NCBI RefSeq assembly: GCF_009730915.1
Contig: NC_052477.1
Span: 248,001-312,000 of the forward strand
DNA from: Dioscorea cayenensis subsp. rotundata
Taxonomy: Eukaryota > Streptophyta > Magnoliopsida > Dioscoreales > Dioscoreaceae
Direction: 5' to 3'
DNA length: 64,000 bases
A program made the translations under genes and the position numbers. Within the stretch, counting starts at the first letter, position 1, and each line of letters opens with the position of its first letter. Under the pieces are notes generated by a model. That model searched no databases. It was not told the DNA's origin and was given only the letters and a program-made list of their open reading frames with translations. This document shows, piece by piece, positions 50,302 through 60,128 of the stretch.

Positions 50302-51374
50302 GGGGTTGTTTGGTTGCATGTAAGTAGGTGTAAGTGGTTGTAAAGTGAGTAGTTTTACAGGTAAAAGTATGTTTGGTTGGCTGTAAAATATCACTTACAT
50401 GTAAAAACAAATACATCAACCCAACCTTTTACTGTAATTTGACTTACAACCAATTTGGCTGTAAGTGAAAATGCAGTAAAACTGAATGTTACAATCACCA
50501 CTATTAACACCAATATTAGCACAAATCCAGCGACTTGAGAGCACAAATCCAGCGACTTTGAGATTGTCTTCATCATCAAAGAGGAGGTTCTCTAGTTTGA
50601 GATCACGGTGGTAGACACCGCGGGCGTGGCAGATGTTGATGGCAGAGGCGAGCTTGTGAGCTATGGATTCCGGCAACCAGCCAAGACGAGCGACCGGAGA
50701 TAAGAGCTCGCCACCGCATGAAAGGGGAAACATAGAGAGAGAGAGAGAGACAGAGAGAGATAGAGAGGGAGAAAGGACTACCATCTTCGATGTGCTTGCC
50801 GTGGAGCAGCCGGAGTGGCGTCTGTGTTTGCCGGTGAGGTTAGGGTTGCTATTCGCATCTCGATGCATTTCCAAAGGCGCCGACGGCGGCGAAGAGGAAA
50901 GAGAATTTTTTAGGGATAAGATTAACCGTTTTTAAATTTTAAAATATTAATTGCAATTAACAGTTTTTTAATTGTAATTATCTGATGATGTTAGGGTTTG
51001 TATTTTGAAATATTAATTGTAATTAACCCTTTTTAAATTTAATAAATCACAACTTAAATTAATTAATTTTTAAATTAGTATTAATCTTAAATCATAACTA
51101 AAGTAATTATTAATTTTTTTTGGATAAAAGTTGAAGTATAGTAATCCAAAATATTTTATAAATAATATTAAATAATTAGTGCTAATAATATTTAATAAGG
51201 ATAATCTTACCATTTCACTTACAAGATAATTATACCTTTCAACTTACATCAAACCAAACAAAGAAAAAACAAATACAACGATTTCAAATTACAACAAATC
51301 AAACAGCTATAATATAAATTAAAATACAGCATTTTCATTTTTTCACTAATTTCACTTGCACAATCAAACAACCC
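50302..51374. mobile_element. Non-autonomous TIR DNA element carrying host gene sequence
   Basis: Begins 'ggggttgtttggttgcatg' and ends '...cacaatcaaacaaccc', whose reverse complement is 'gggttgtttgattgtg', so it has terminal inverted repeats of about 14 bp. Further inside, 'gtttggttggctgtaaaata' (left) and 'cttacatcaaaccaaac' (right) repeat the motif in inverted order, as subterminal repeats do in hAT-type elements. Copy B of the leader module shows roughly how the site looks without it ('tttcatttagggtgaaatcc'). No transposase is present. No clear target duplicate, so the superfamily is open (hAT-like favoured). It carries a kinase gene fragment and a (GA)n run at about 50731-50772. Confidence 0.8.
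50545..50720 (-). pseudogene. Captured CIPK-type kinase fragment
   Basis: On the minus strand: 'CGGELL', then '[15 protein letters not shown]', '[18 protein letters not shown]' and '[11 protein letters not shown]'. This is kinase subdomains V to VII with HRDLK and the start of the DFG region (here AGF). The wording 'GGELL...[16 protein letters not shown]' is typical of CIPK kinases. It runs straight through the HRDLK-PEN junction, where the local CIPK1 gene has an intron, so the source was an intron-less CIPK or a spliced copy, not the gene at 35.9 kb. Only about 55 residues remain, inside the TIR element. Confidence 0.8.
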
Positions 51375-51690
51375 TCAAGTGAAATCCATTGCTGTGAAAT
51401 CTAAAGTGGAAGGAGCAGTGACCTCTTCTCCGCTGCATCATCGCCGGAACCCTAGATTTGCGAGGTGAGTCTTGTGCTCTAACCCTATCTCTCTACACCA
51501 CTCCCAGTTTTTAGCTAGGGTTATTCCTTAATTTCTCAATGTTTTGAGCTAATTGATTTCCTTTGAATTATATTGATGGTTATGCTGATGATTTGTTGAT
51601 AATTTGCTAATTTATGTTTTTGTGTGTGCGTTTCCTGTTGAATTGCAGTGGTTTTAGCTGTTGATTAGGAGGCTGCCAGAAGTCTTTTCA
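51375..51690 (+). repeat. Leader module copy B (possible first exon and intron start)
   Basis: 'gaaatccattgctgtgaaat', 'ggagcagtgacctcttctcc', 'catcatcgccggaaccctag', then a strong donor 'gcgag|gtgagtct' at 51465. After this come 'aattgatttcctttgaatta' and the block shared with copies A and C. It could supply a 5' UTR exon spliced to the acceptor at 53745/53746. Confidence 0.8.
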
Positions 51691-52010
51691 TTTAGGGTGA
51701 AATCCATCTCTGTGAAATCCAAAGCCGGAGGAGCAGTGACCTCTTTTCCACCGCATCATCACCGGAACCCTTGATTTGCCAGGTGAGTCTCGTGCTCTAA
51801 CCCTGTCTCCGGCACTCCCAGTTTCAATGTAGGATTGCTCAGTTTCCCAATGTCTCAAGCTAATTGATTTCTTTTGAATTATATTGATAGTTTGCTGATA
51901 ATTTGCTGATTTTATGTTTTTTGTGTGCGTGTTTCCTGTTGAATTTGAGCGGTTTTAGCTGTTGATTAGGAGCCTGCCAGAAGTTTTTTTCATTATGGTT
52001 TTAAGAGTGA
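51691..52010 (+). repeat. Leader module copy C (possible first exon and intron start)
   Basis: Tandem copy of B at an offset of about 310-320 bp: 'gaaatccatctctgtgaaat', 'ggagcagtgacctcttttcc', donor 'gccag|gtgagtct' at 51783, and the same intron block ending 'ttaggagcctgccagaagt'. An alternative first exon of the gene downstream. Confidence 0.8.
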
Positions 52011-53745
52011 TTATCCCTTTTTCCAGATTGCTTTTTTTTTTTCAGATTATGAGCTCAGAAGAGGGAAACTGTTGATCTGATACACTATAATTGGTTTTAG
52101 ATTATTTATTCAGTTTGCTTGCATAAATGAGTACTTGTCTGGAATTCAGAACTCATCAATGAGTGCTCATCGAATTTAGCTTAGTACATTATAATCAAGA
52201 GAGTAGTGATTTAAGAAACACTCTCATTACCTAAAATCAACTCAGTGCCTTGTAGCTGACTTATTACTGTGCAATTGCCTCCCATTATTAGCAATGATTT
52301 ATGTAGTTATGAAATGTGATATTTTTTGAAAAAAGTTTGTATTGCATGTAAATTTTGAGAAGAGTACATCTTGGGAGTGTTTATTTTAAAAACTTTTGAA
52401 AATTTTGAGATTTGGATTTAGTTTGCGTCTTGCTTTTAGTTTGGCACAGCAGATGCATTTTTTTAGTCTAATTCATTGAGCAATATGCTCTGCATATTCT
52501 ATATATAATTCTGAAAGAGTTCACAAGAAAGGAAGTCACAGGGTACTGGTGGGGATATGCTTCATCTTTGAGTTTATAACTGGTGGATGGGATTTATTCA
52601 AAATGTAATAATTCACACAGTTTCCTTAAAGTTGCTGAGGATGCTAAGTCTACTTTGAACTTGAACATTCACAAGAAACTGTTCTCGATATATTCAATGT
52701 GCCATTGGACCTTTTGATTTTGTTTGTAAATCTGGTTGTGAACTCTCATAATCTGCATCTTGCTTTTTAACAAATTAGTAAGATGACTTTCAAGTGTGTT
52801 TGTATATGTAAACTTATTTCTTATGGAAATGTCGAAGATTTAAATATCCTGTAAATGATTTTAATTAGCAGCTTCCAAAGTATTTCAGTGCATCTGTGCA
52901 TCATATGCAGCATGCATGTTTGTGAGCTGCATTCAACTTTGTTTGTTTACATTACTACGGGTGGTTGTTGAAGTTTGTGCTGTCCTTTTAAAAAAAAATT
53001 AAATAAATGGCATTTGAAATTAATTCCAAGAGAACCCTTTGTTTCATCACTTTGATAAATTATTCTCTAACTCTGGGTAAGGATACTCAAATGATGAAGG
53101 TATTTATTAACTTCTTTTATTAATTTATGGGCAATCAAGAGTGAGATATTTTTCTTAAGTTACACTTGTTAAAGTGTCAACAACCTGCTTATGATTATTC
53201 AGTTGATTAGGTTTTCTTGTTTTAAGGATCCAGAGAGATATAAACAAATATGCTTTTGATTCTACAGACTCATTTTTATGTTCTGATCAAAAGTAGCTAG
53301 GCATTAATCACCTCCGAAACCTTGGTTTTTTTATCTTCCTTGTTGCTCCCTTGTTTGTCTGAAATTGATGAGAACTTTGTTTACAAGTTTTGGCTACTTA
53401 ATCTGGTGGCTTCTTTCCATTTATTATGCCAAGCATGACCCTGCAGTTGTCAATCATGTGATAACTTTTTCGTGATCAGTATATCTTTGCAAATGAATAG
53501 CATGTATTTGTGGAATGCCCATTTATGTCTCAATAATTTTTTTTAGAAGAAGAATTGTTAATCTCAGATTATCACTTAAAATACAGGGAAAAATTTTATA
53601 ATGTAATTTTATTAGATGAGAGATGATCTGAGCTTTTGCCAGACTTTAGCCCCCACTATATATAGGATGCCAGTTTTTTTCTTCTTTGCTGTTGTAAAAT
53701 AATGACTTCTCATTTTGTGTTTCTGTGACTCATGGCTTATTCCAG
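52011..53745 (+). other. Probable 5' UTR intron
   Basis: No open frame of note. It ends with a good acceptor, 'ggcttattccag|gtgcctct', twelve bases before the ATG at 53758. T-rich with intron-like composition. Confidence 0.6.
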
Positions 53746-53757
53746 GTGCCTCTCACC

Positions 53758-54423
53758 ATGGAGTTGAAGATCACACAGGCCATGACCCTCATGCTGAGCT
53801 ACATCGTCTTCTGCTTCACTGTCAACTGGACAAGAAATGTCTATCCGGTCAGTTCATCTGAAAAATTATTTTTTGGATTCCTTCTCGCCATAGGATTTGG
53901 AGTGTCTGAAGGAATCGAGTATTTTATGGATTTCATCATCCCCAAGATAGCAAAGAAGAGCAGTAGTAGATACATTAAGGGCATGGTGGTGGTCTTATTA
54001 TCTTTGATGGTGGTCATCTCCACACTATGTATTAGTGTGAAATTCCTGCTAAGGATAGAAGCTTCGCAGCCTTTTTTCGAAGCAGTGTCTGAAGATTTCG
54101 TCAAAAGATACTGCTTGGTGGGTGTTCCGGTTCTTTATCTGTGGTCCATGGCATTGGGCAGATTTATGTACTTCTTGGATGATGCCACTTTCAGATCCAA
54201 GAAGAGAGTAAATGATGCTGGTCTCACCAGGTATGTTCTAATTCATTTCTCAGCTCATTTCTTTAAGTTTGTTTATCATCATAATCTTTGTGTATGATTC
54301 AAATTTGTGTTTTGTTGCAGATCTGAATTTATCCTGATGGGGTTAAAGAATATGGGGAGGGTGACCGATGCGGAGATACATCAACTTCGGGCACGGTACG
54401 ACGAGGAGAGAAGGAGGCGATGA
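53758..54423 (+). CDS. Small four-helix membrane protein, function unknown
   Basis: Two exons, 53758-54230 and 54321-54423, giving 191 residues with no break. About four hydrophobic segments: residues 5-25 ('AMTLMLSYIVFCFTVNW'), 38-58 ('FFGFLLAIGFGVSEGIEYFM'), 79-102 ('MVVVLLSLMVVISTLCISV') and 120-140 ('YCLVGVPVLYLWSMALGRF'). The C-terminus is charged and cytosol-like ('GRVTDAEIHQLRARYDEERR'). No signal peptide cleavage site is obvious and I do not recognise the family. The start is preceded by a splice acceptor, and the first exon is likely one of the duplicated leader modules upstream. A three-way rearranged leader suggests that alternative transcripts exist. Confidence 0.8.
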
Positions 54424-54669
54424 GTTGTTTTCTGTTGTGGTGGTTTAATCAAGCTAACATGTCTGAGTCTATGTATTGGATTGGATATATTTGTATTGAC
54501 TTTTCTGATGTCTGTTAATTTGTCTTTCCCAACAATAGCTTTATATCATGTGTTTGAGACTTGATTTTCAGATTAATGAATTAGGTTTTAACTGGACAAG
54601 AGCATGAGTGGTATGAAAATATGTGTAAGTTGTGATTTAAGTGTATTGTTTTGCTATCTAGGAGACTGT
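54424..54669. other. 3' UTR and flank of the membrane-protein gene
   Basis: No gene. Typical T-rich 3' end. Confidence 0.5.
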
Positions 54670-55267
54670 AATGAATTCTAATTGCTAATTAACAAGAAAT
54701 TCACAATCACACCATCAAAGAGCTTCAGGCTCTAATTGGCATTTAATCAAACACCTAATAGGCAGGTTTCAACAAGGAAATTCACAGCAGTAATGAAATC
54801 TTCAGATCTAGATCTCATACAAACATTCAACAGCAGAATGAAAAGAGTTTAAACCTCTCACAACTTATTGGTAATCCCACAGAACAATCAACAGCTCATC
54901 GGAGAAGAACTGCCGATCCTCATCCCTTCCTTTCGGCCGGGTTTCAGTCCTCTGATACTTCTTCCATAATCCTTCCTCTCCCCGCTTCCTTCTTCTTATA
55001 TTCCCTTTTTTCCGTCAGAACGTACCCCTTCAATCGCGAGCTCGGATGCCTCTCCCTCGCCCAACGTCCCACACTCGGATCAGACCTTGTCGTTGTAACC
55101 ACCTCACTCAATGGGCTATCCACTAGAATTGAATCCACCCTCTCCTGAGCTTCCACCTGGCCACTATCCACTCCTCCATCTTGATTCTCCAACAGCCTTT
55201 CTTGTATCTCCACGTGGTCATCAAGATTCACATCCTCCTGATATTCATTCTGCCCAGCCTTAATCAT
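54670..55267 (-). mobile_element. Probable copia remnant
   Basis: Minus-strand frame 55267-54944 (107 residues) is acidic, then has 'VGRWARERHPSSRLKGYV'. This resembles the Arg/Pro linker between integrase and RT in copia polyproteins ('..R.R..PS.RLK.YV'). GC content differs from both flanks. If right, this is a short fossil fragment with no LTRs seen. The alternative is a small unknown gene. Confidence 0.4.
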
Positions 55268-56010
55268 GATTCTCCAGGCCTTTTTCCTTCCATTTCATTT
55301 CAAACTGTGTATAACAGAGACTATGGAGCAAGGCATTAGTAAAATGAAATTTAAATAAGTTTAAGATCAAAATGTGTATTAATTAAACAAAAAAATTGTT
55401 ATTAGCAGTATATTTGAATTAATTTGGTAAACAACTATTACTTTTATGATAAATTATTGATTATTATTTTATTTTTGTATAAGGAAATGTAACAAGGCAC
55501 ATTCAAACTCTCAACTCTTGTTGCGAGTGGCTTTCACAATTATTATGGATTTAATTTTTCTATATTTAGTAACCAAATAATTAATTCAAGCTTAATTAAC
55601 TATTAAATGATATGAATTTACATCATATTTCTCAATCTAAAAAATACTGAATGTCTATCTACATATTCTTTTTTTATTTTTTTATTTTTTTGACAAAAGC
55701 TGTATATTCCAAACATCTACTGCATTAACTATTTTAATTAAAGGGGCATTAATGCTTAAATTTCATTTTGATTTAAAAATTACTGAAAATGAAATTATTT
55801 TATGAATACGTTTAAATTAAATATAATTTAGATATTTAATTGACTTTTATCAAGAACCTTTGTAAAGGTACATGATATATGTAACTATAAGTTACCGGGT
55901 GGCTTCGGCGTAATTTTATTTTAATCTGGGTTTTATTGTAAACATCAAACAATTTAAACTTAACGTTATAATTTAAATAATAAAACAAAAATTCCGCGAA
56001 AGGTGCTCCC
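55268..56010. other. AT-rich intergenic, PPR promoter side
   Basis: No gene. Short frames near 55836-56186 on the minus strand are antisense to the PPR start. Confidence 0.5.
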
Positions 56011-57903
56011 ATGGCGACCACACCGTTGGCGCTCCCGCCCACGACGCAACGGCCAAGCGCGCCACCACCTCGCCGTGCCGGCGACCCTCGCCGCGCGGCA
56101 GTCCAAATGGTCGACGCCTGCTCATCTGTGCGCGAGCTCCAGCAACACCACTCCAAGCTCATCCGGCTCGGTCTCAGCACTGACAATGACGCCGCCGGCC
56201 GCCTCCTTCGCTTCCTCGCTCTCTCCCCCTTCGGCGATCTCCACTACGCTCTCCGCCTCCTTTGCTCTCTCCCTCGCCCTGACCCCTTCGTCTTCAACAC
56301 TCTCCTTCGCTCCCCTTCACTCTTATCTCACCACCACCCTCTCTATCTCTACTCCCAAATGCTCCTCCTTTCCGTCTCCCCAAACAAATTCACCTTTCCT
56401 CCATTGATCAAATCCCTTTGCGAGAGTTCCTTTCTGGAATCCGGGAAACAAGTTCATGCCCACATCTTCAAGCTCGGATTTCATCCGGACACTTACTCAC
56501 AGAACAATCTCATCAATTTCTACCTCACTTGTGGCCTTGACGATGATGCTCGCTTGGTTTTTGATAAAATGCTTCATAGAGATGTTGTCTCCTGGACTAC
56601 TATGGTTAGTGGGTGTTCTCGGCTGGGGCTTGTTGATGTTGCGCGCGAGTTGTTTGATGAAATGCCTGAGAGGAACTCGGTTTCCTGGAATGCCATGATT
56701 GCTGGTTATGTGCAGAGTGGTAGATTTAAGGAAGCATTTGAGCTGTTTGAGAGAATGAGGAATGAGGGGGTTGCGTTAGACAAGTTCGTGGCGGCCAGTA
56801 TGTTGGCGGCGTGTACTGGATTAGGTGCATTGGAGCAAGGGAAGTGGATTCATGGTTATATCGAGAAGAGTGGGATTGAACTTGACCCGAAGCTTGTGAC
56901 GACGATGATAGATATGTATTGCAAGTGTGGTTGCTTGGAGAAGGCATTCGAGGTTTTCAATGGGTTGGAAGAGAAAGGTTTGTCTTCTTGGAATTGTATG
57001 ATTGGAGGTTTTGCCATGCATGGTCGGGGATTGGACGCAATTGAGCTTTTTAAGAAGATGGAGAAGGAAAGGGTGGTGCCTGATGATATCACTCTTGTTA
57101 ATGTCCTCAGTGCATGCGCGCATGCCGGGTTGGTTCATGAAGGGAAATATTATTTTGAGTATATGCCTCAGGTTTATGGTATTGAGCTTAAGGTCGAGCA
57201 TTTTGGGTGCTTGGTGGATTTGCTTGGTAGAGCAGGGATGTTTGAAGAAGCTGAAAAAATCATCGCTGAAATGCCAATGGAGGCTGATGCCGGTGTTTTG
57301 GGAGCACTTCTTGGTGCTTGTAAGATTCATGGCAATGTTGAACTTGGAGATCAAATCGGGAGACGGGTAATTGAGCTTGACAGTAACAATAGCGGGAGAT
57401 ACGTATTATTAGCTAATCTCTATGCCAGTGCTGGCAGGTGGGATGAAGTGGCTCATATGCGGAAATTGATGAATGATCGAGGGGTAAACAAGGAGCCTGG
57501 TTGTTCAATGATTGAAATGTGCGGTGTAGTGAGTGAATTCATCGCGGGAGGGATGTCACACCCTCAAGCTAAAGAGATTTATGAAAAAGTTGATGAAATG
57601 TTGCGGCGAATTAAGTCCGAAGGCTATGTGGCAGACACTGCTGGTGTGTTGCATGACGTCGATGAGGAAGAAAAGGAAAATCCATTGTACTATCATAGTG
57701 AGAAATTAGCTATTGCTTTCGGGTTGCTACACACTAAGCCTGGTGAGACCATTCGTATTTCCAAAAACTTGAGAGTATGCAATGATTGCCATTCTGCTAG
57801 TAAGCTCATATCGAAAGTGTTTGATCGTGTGATTATTGTGAGGGACCGAAACCGGTTTCATCATTTTTGTGCGGGAGAGTGCTCTTGCAAAGACTATTGG
57901 TGA
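56011..57903 (+). CDS. Pentatricopeptide-repeat protein, PLS-DYW class
   Basis: Intron-less, 630 residues, no break. PPR-DYW proteins bind organelle RNAs, and the DYW domain is the cytidine deaminase of C-to-U editing. The N-terminus is Pro/Arg/Ala-rich, like a chloroplast or mitochondrial transit peptide. P, L and S repeats run from about residue 85 to 440 ('DVVSWTTMVSGCSRLG', 'NSVSWNAMIAGYVQSGR', 'LSSWNCMIGGFAMHGRG'). E/E+ segments follow ('WDEVAHMRKLMNDRGVNKEP'). The DYW domain (about 535-630) has the zinc and catalytic 'HSEKLAIAFG', 'CNDCHSASKLIS', 'HHFCAGECSCKDYW'. The full set of HSE, CxxC and DYW residues is present, so it may be active. The RNA target cannot be told. GC-rich at the 5' end, unlike its flanks. 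Confidence 0.95.
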   Translation: MATTPLALPPTTQRPSAPPPRRAGDPRRAAVQMVDACSSVRELQQHHSKLIRLGLSTDNDAAGRLLRFLALSPFGDLHYALRLLCSLPRPDPFVFNTLLRSPSLLSHHHPLYLYSQMLLLSVSPNKFTFPPLIKSLCESSFLESGKQVHAHIFKLGFHPDTYSQNNLINFYLTCGLDDDARLVFDKMLHRDVVSWTTMVSGCSRLGLVDVARELFDEMPERNSVSWNAMIAGYVQSGRFKEAFELFERMRNEGVALDKFVAASMLAACTGLGALEQGKWIHGYIEKSGIELDPKLVTTMIDMYCKCGCLEKAFEVFNGLEEKGLSSWNCMIGGFAMHGRGLDAIELFKKMEKERVVPDDITLVNVLSACAHAGLVHEGKYYFEYMPQVYGIELKVEHFGCLVDLLGRAGMFEEAEKIIAEMPMEADAGVLGALLGACKIHGNVELGDQIGRRVIELDSNNSGRYVLLANLYASAGRWDEVAHMRKLMNDRGVNKEPGCSMIEMCGVVSEFIAGGMSHPQAKEIYEKVDEMLRRIKSEGYVADTAGVLHDVDEEEKENPLYYHSEKLAIAFGLLHTKPGETIRISKNLRVCNDCHSASKLISKVFDRVIIVRDRNRFHHFCAGECSCKDYW

Positions 57904-58203
57904 ATGTGGATATTGAGCTGTCAGAGTTATGCAAAGTCATACTCTATAATGTATATAGTTTGTTAGTAAACTTTTGTGTTTTTATCTACAATTCTCCTTT
58001 TTCAGAGATATTGTGAAAATATTTAATTGTTGTTCAATGACTCTGATCATACAAATATAATACTTAAATTTAGTCCCTGTGGAGTAGAATAAATATACTG
58101 TGCCGTATGTCTTTCACTTGGTTACTGATTTCCTGCATTTTTTTGGGTAAATGGTTGTAGCATTGAGCTGCATTGTAGAAATACGAAACGAATGTGAATA
58201 TTG

Positions 58204-58326
58204 TAAAATGAAATACTTAGTCAATTTGACAATTGATGTTGTGTTTGTTAATCTACATTTGCACTATAGCTAGGTTGTTGCTCTTTCCCCAATAATAATA
58301 ATGATAGTAATAACAATAATATGCTT
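58204..58326. repeat. Direct repeat, copy 1
   Basis: 'aatacttagtcaatttgaca', 'attgatgttgtgtttgttaa' and 'ctacatttgcactata' recur with changes at 58823-58935. An old local duplication about 620 bp apart. Confidence 0.75.
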
Positions 58327-58822
58327 GTATGTATAAGCTTTTTAATCTGTATGCATAGTTTAATACAAATCAAATTGATATACATATAGAGAGAGAGGTG
58401 TATGTCGTGTTGGAAAAATTGAACCAGATTATCGTTGTGCCGTGGTAAACCACTGCAGTGAAAGCAAATTCTACATATATAAGACTACCAGGTAGTTATC
58501 AAAGATGGCAAGATAACCTGAAGAATTACAAAAGTTGAGAGTATAAGAGGTTGAGGAGAAGAAGGAATGATACCCATCCATTCCTTCCATTGTCATCTTA
58601 TACAGAGAAAATTTGCAATAGCTATTGTTCAATTCTTGAAAAAAACATTTTAAAAAAAGTTGACAGGGTAAGTAAAACATAATGGAATGAAAAAATTTAC
58701 AGGCTGTACAATAGATGCACACAGAAGTAAGAGATTGCATAATAGATGCACAATAGAATGAGAAGCATCCAAGATTTCATTGATTGCATGAATAATAGTT
58801 GTCAAAAAAATAACTGCCCGGT

Positions 58823-58935
58823 TGAAATACTTGATCAATTTTGCAATTGATGTTGTATTTGTTAACCTACATGGACTATATTCCTAGAATTGTCTTTATT
58901 GATTTCATGCCTTTATCAATATAATCAATGTGCTT
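58823..58935. repeat. Direct repeat, copy 2
   Basis: 'aatacttgatcaattttgca', 'attgatgttgtatttgttaa' and 'cctacatggactata' mirror copy 1, ending in a shared 'atgtgcttg/atatgcttg' phrase. Confidence 0.75.
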
Positions 58936-59985
58936 GTTTATTTGGTATTTATAATGCATGAGGCCAAGTTGGCACATATGAACTCTACTCACCTACAACT
59001 GATGCTCACCTCTTAAAAGAAATCAAGACAACCTCTAAAATGATCATTAAAGGGCAAATACTTGATGACAACACATATTGTGACAATATAGGCAGGAATC
59101 ATCCTATGTTTATTTAATTATGCTGCCTCAATTATAGGACCCTTATCATGTAAAATAGAATATTCAATTTGATTTCTGTGAAGCATAAACTTACCGTGTC
59201 TTTTTGTATGATGGAGATGCTTTTGTTTAACATAAAAATATATTAATTATCAATCCCATTGTCTTCCTTAATTATTTATCAAAGAATACAAGAACTTATT
59301 ACCAAATTCCTCTTGTTTGCCTAGTTGGTGACACATCTTAATCCTTAATGCAAGAGCCACTTTTTTAACTAGAGGGTTAGTACTCTATTTCACACGGAAA
59401 GAAGAGATTAAGATTTTAAATTTATAATTTATTCATATTTCTATATATATATCAAATTGGATATAGATATATAATAAAAGAGTAGGGTTAAATCTCTCAC
59501 GTGTCATCATAGATTTTCTAATATATATCGACATTAGCTAGATCTTTTTTAATCTATATTCGTAAAAAAAGTAGCCATTATTAAAAATTAGTCATAGTTT
59601 TTAAAAATATAATTATATTTTTTTAATAGAGTAATAAGTATTTTTAGAATCACACGTAGGGGTTAAGTTTTTATCACTTATACTTTTTACCTTATCTGCA
59701 TGATTTACGATTTAAATCTTTTTTTAGTAAAAATTTTTTTTTAAAAAAAGAACTATATTTTTAGTAAAAGAATTTATATAAAAGCTCAATTTTAATAGAT
59801 CAAATAGTTATTTATCTATTTTTTTTTAAAAAAAAAATCATAAATTCTTAAAAGGAAAAGAAACAAAGTCTCAAATCCAAATCCAATAATTTTGGACCCA
59901 AGAAAGTTTTAGGTTAAAAATTCACCACATCACCACAAATTCGGATTCGGATCTGGATCAGATTGTCCCATCATCTTGTCCACGT

Positions 59986-60128
59986 GGCGAACAACCAGTG
60001 GGGTTGATTATTAACGGGTTAACGGGTTTAGCCCGATTAAGAAGGATGATTCGTTACGTTTTCTCAAGATCCCATCCATTCGCGGGGTTTCCATTCGATG
60101 TTCGAGCTTGAGCTCGAGGGCGGCTTCA
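59986..60128 (+). promoter_or_regulatory. PDK proximal promoter with G-box
   Basis: A palindromic 'ccacgtgg' at 59990-59997 (CACGTG core) lies about 130 bp before the chosen ATG. No clear TATA box. The rest is a GC-richer leader. Confidence 0.5.

Larger units (their letters stand above)
57904..59985. other. Intergenic between PPR and PDK
   Basis: No gene supported. Contains PPR 3' UTR, a direct repeat (58204 and 58823), an (ATA)n patch near 58292-58320, and AT-rich DNA to about 59900. Confidence 0.5.

Noticed and set aside
56726-57354. Minus-strand frames within the PPR gene
   Set aside because: Antisense to a well-supported PPR-DYW coding sequence.
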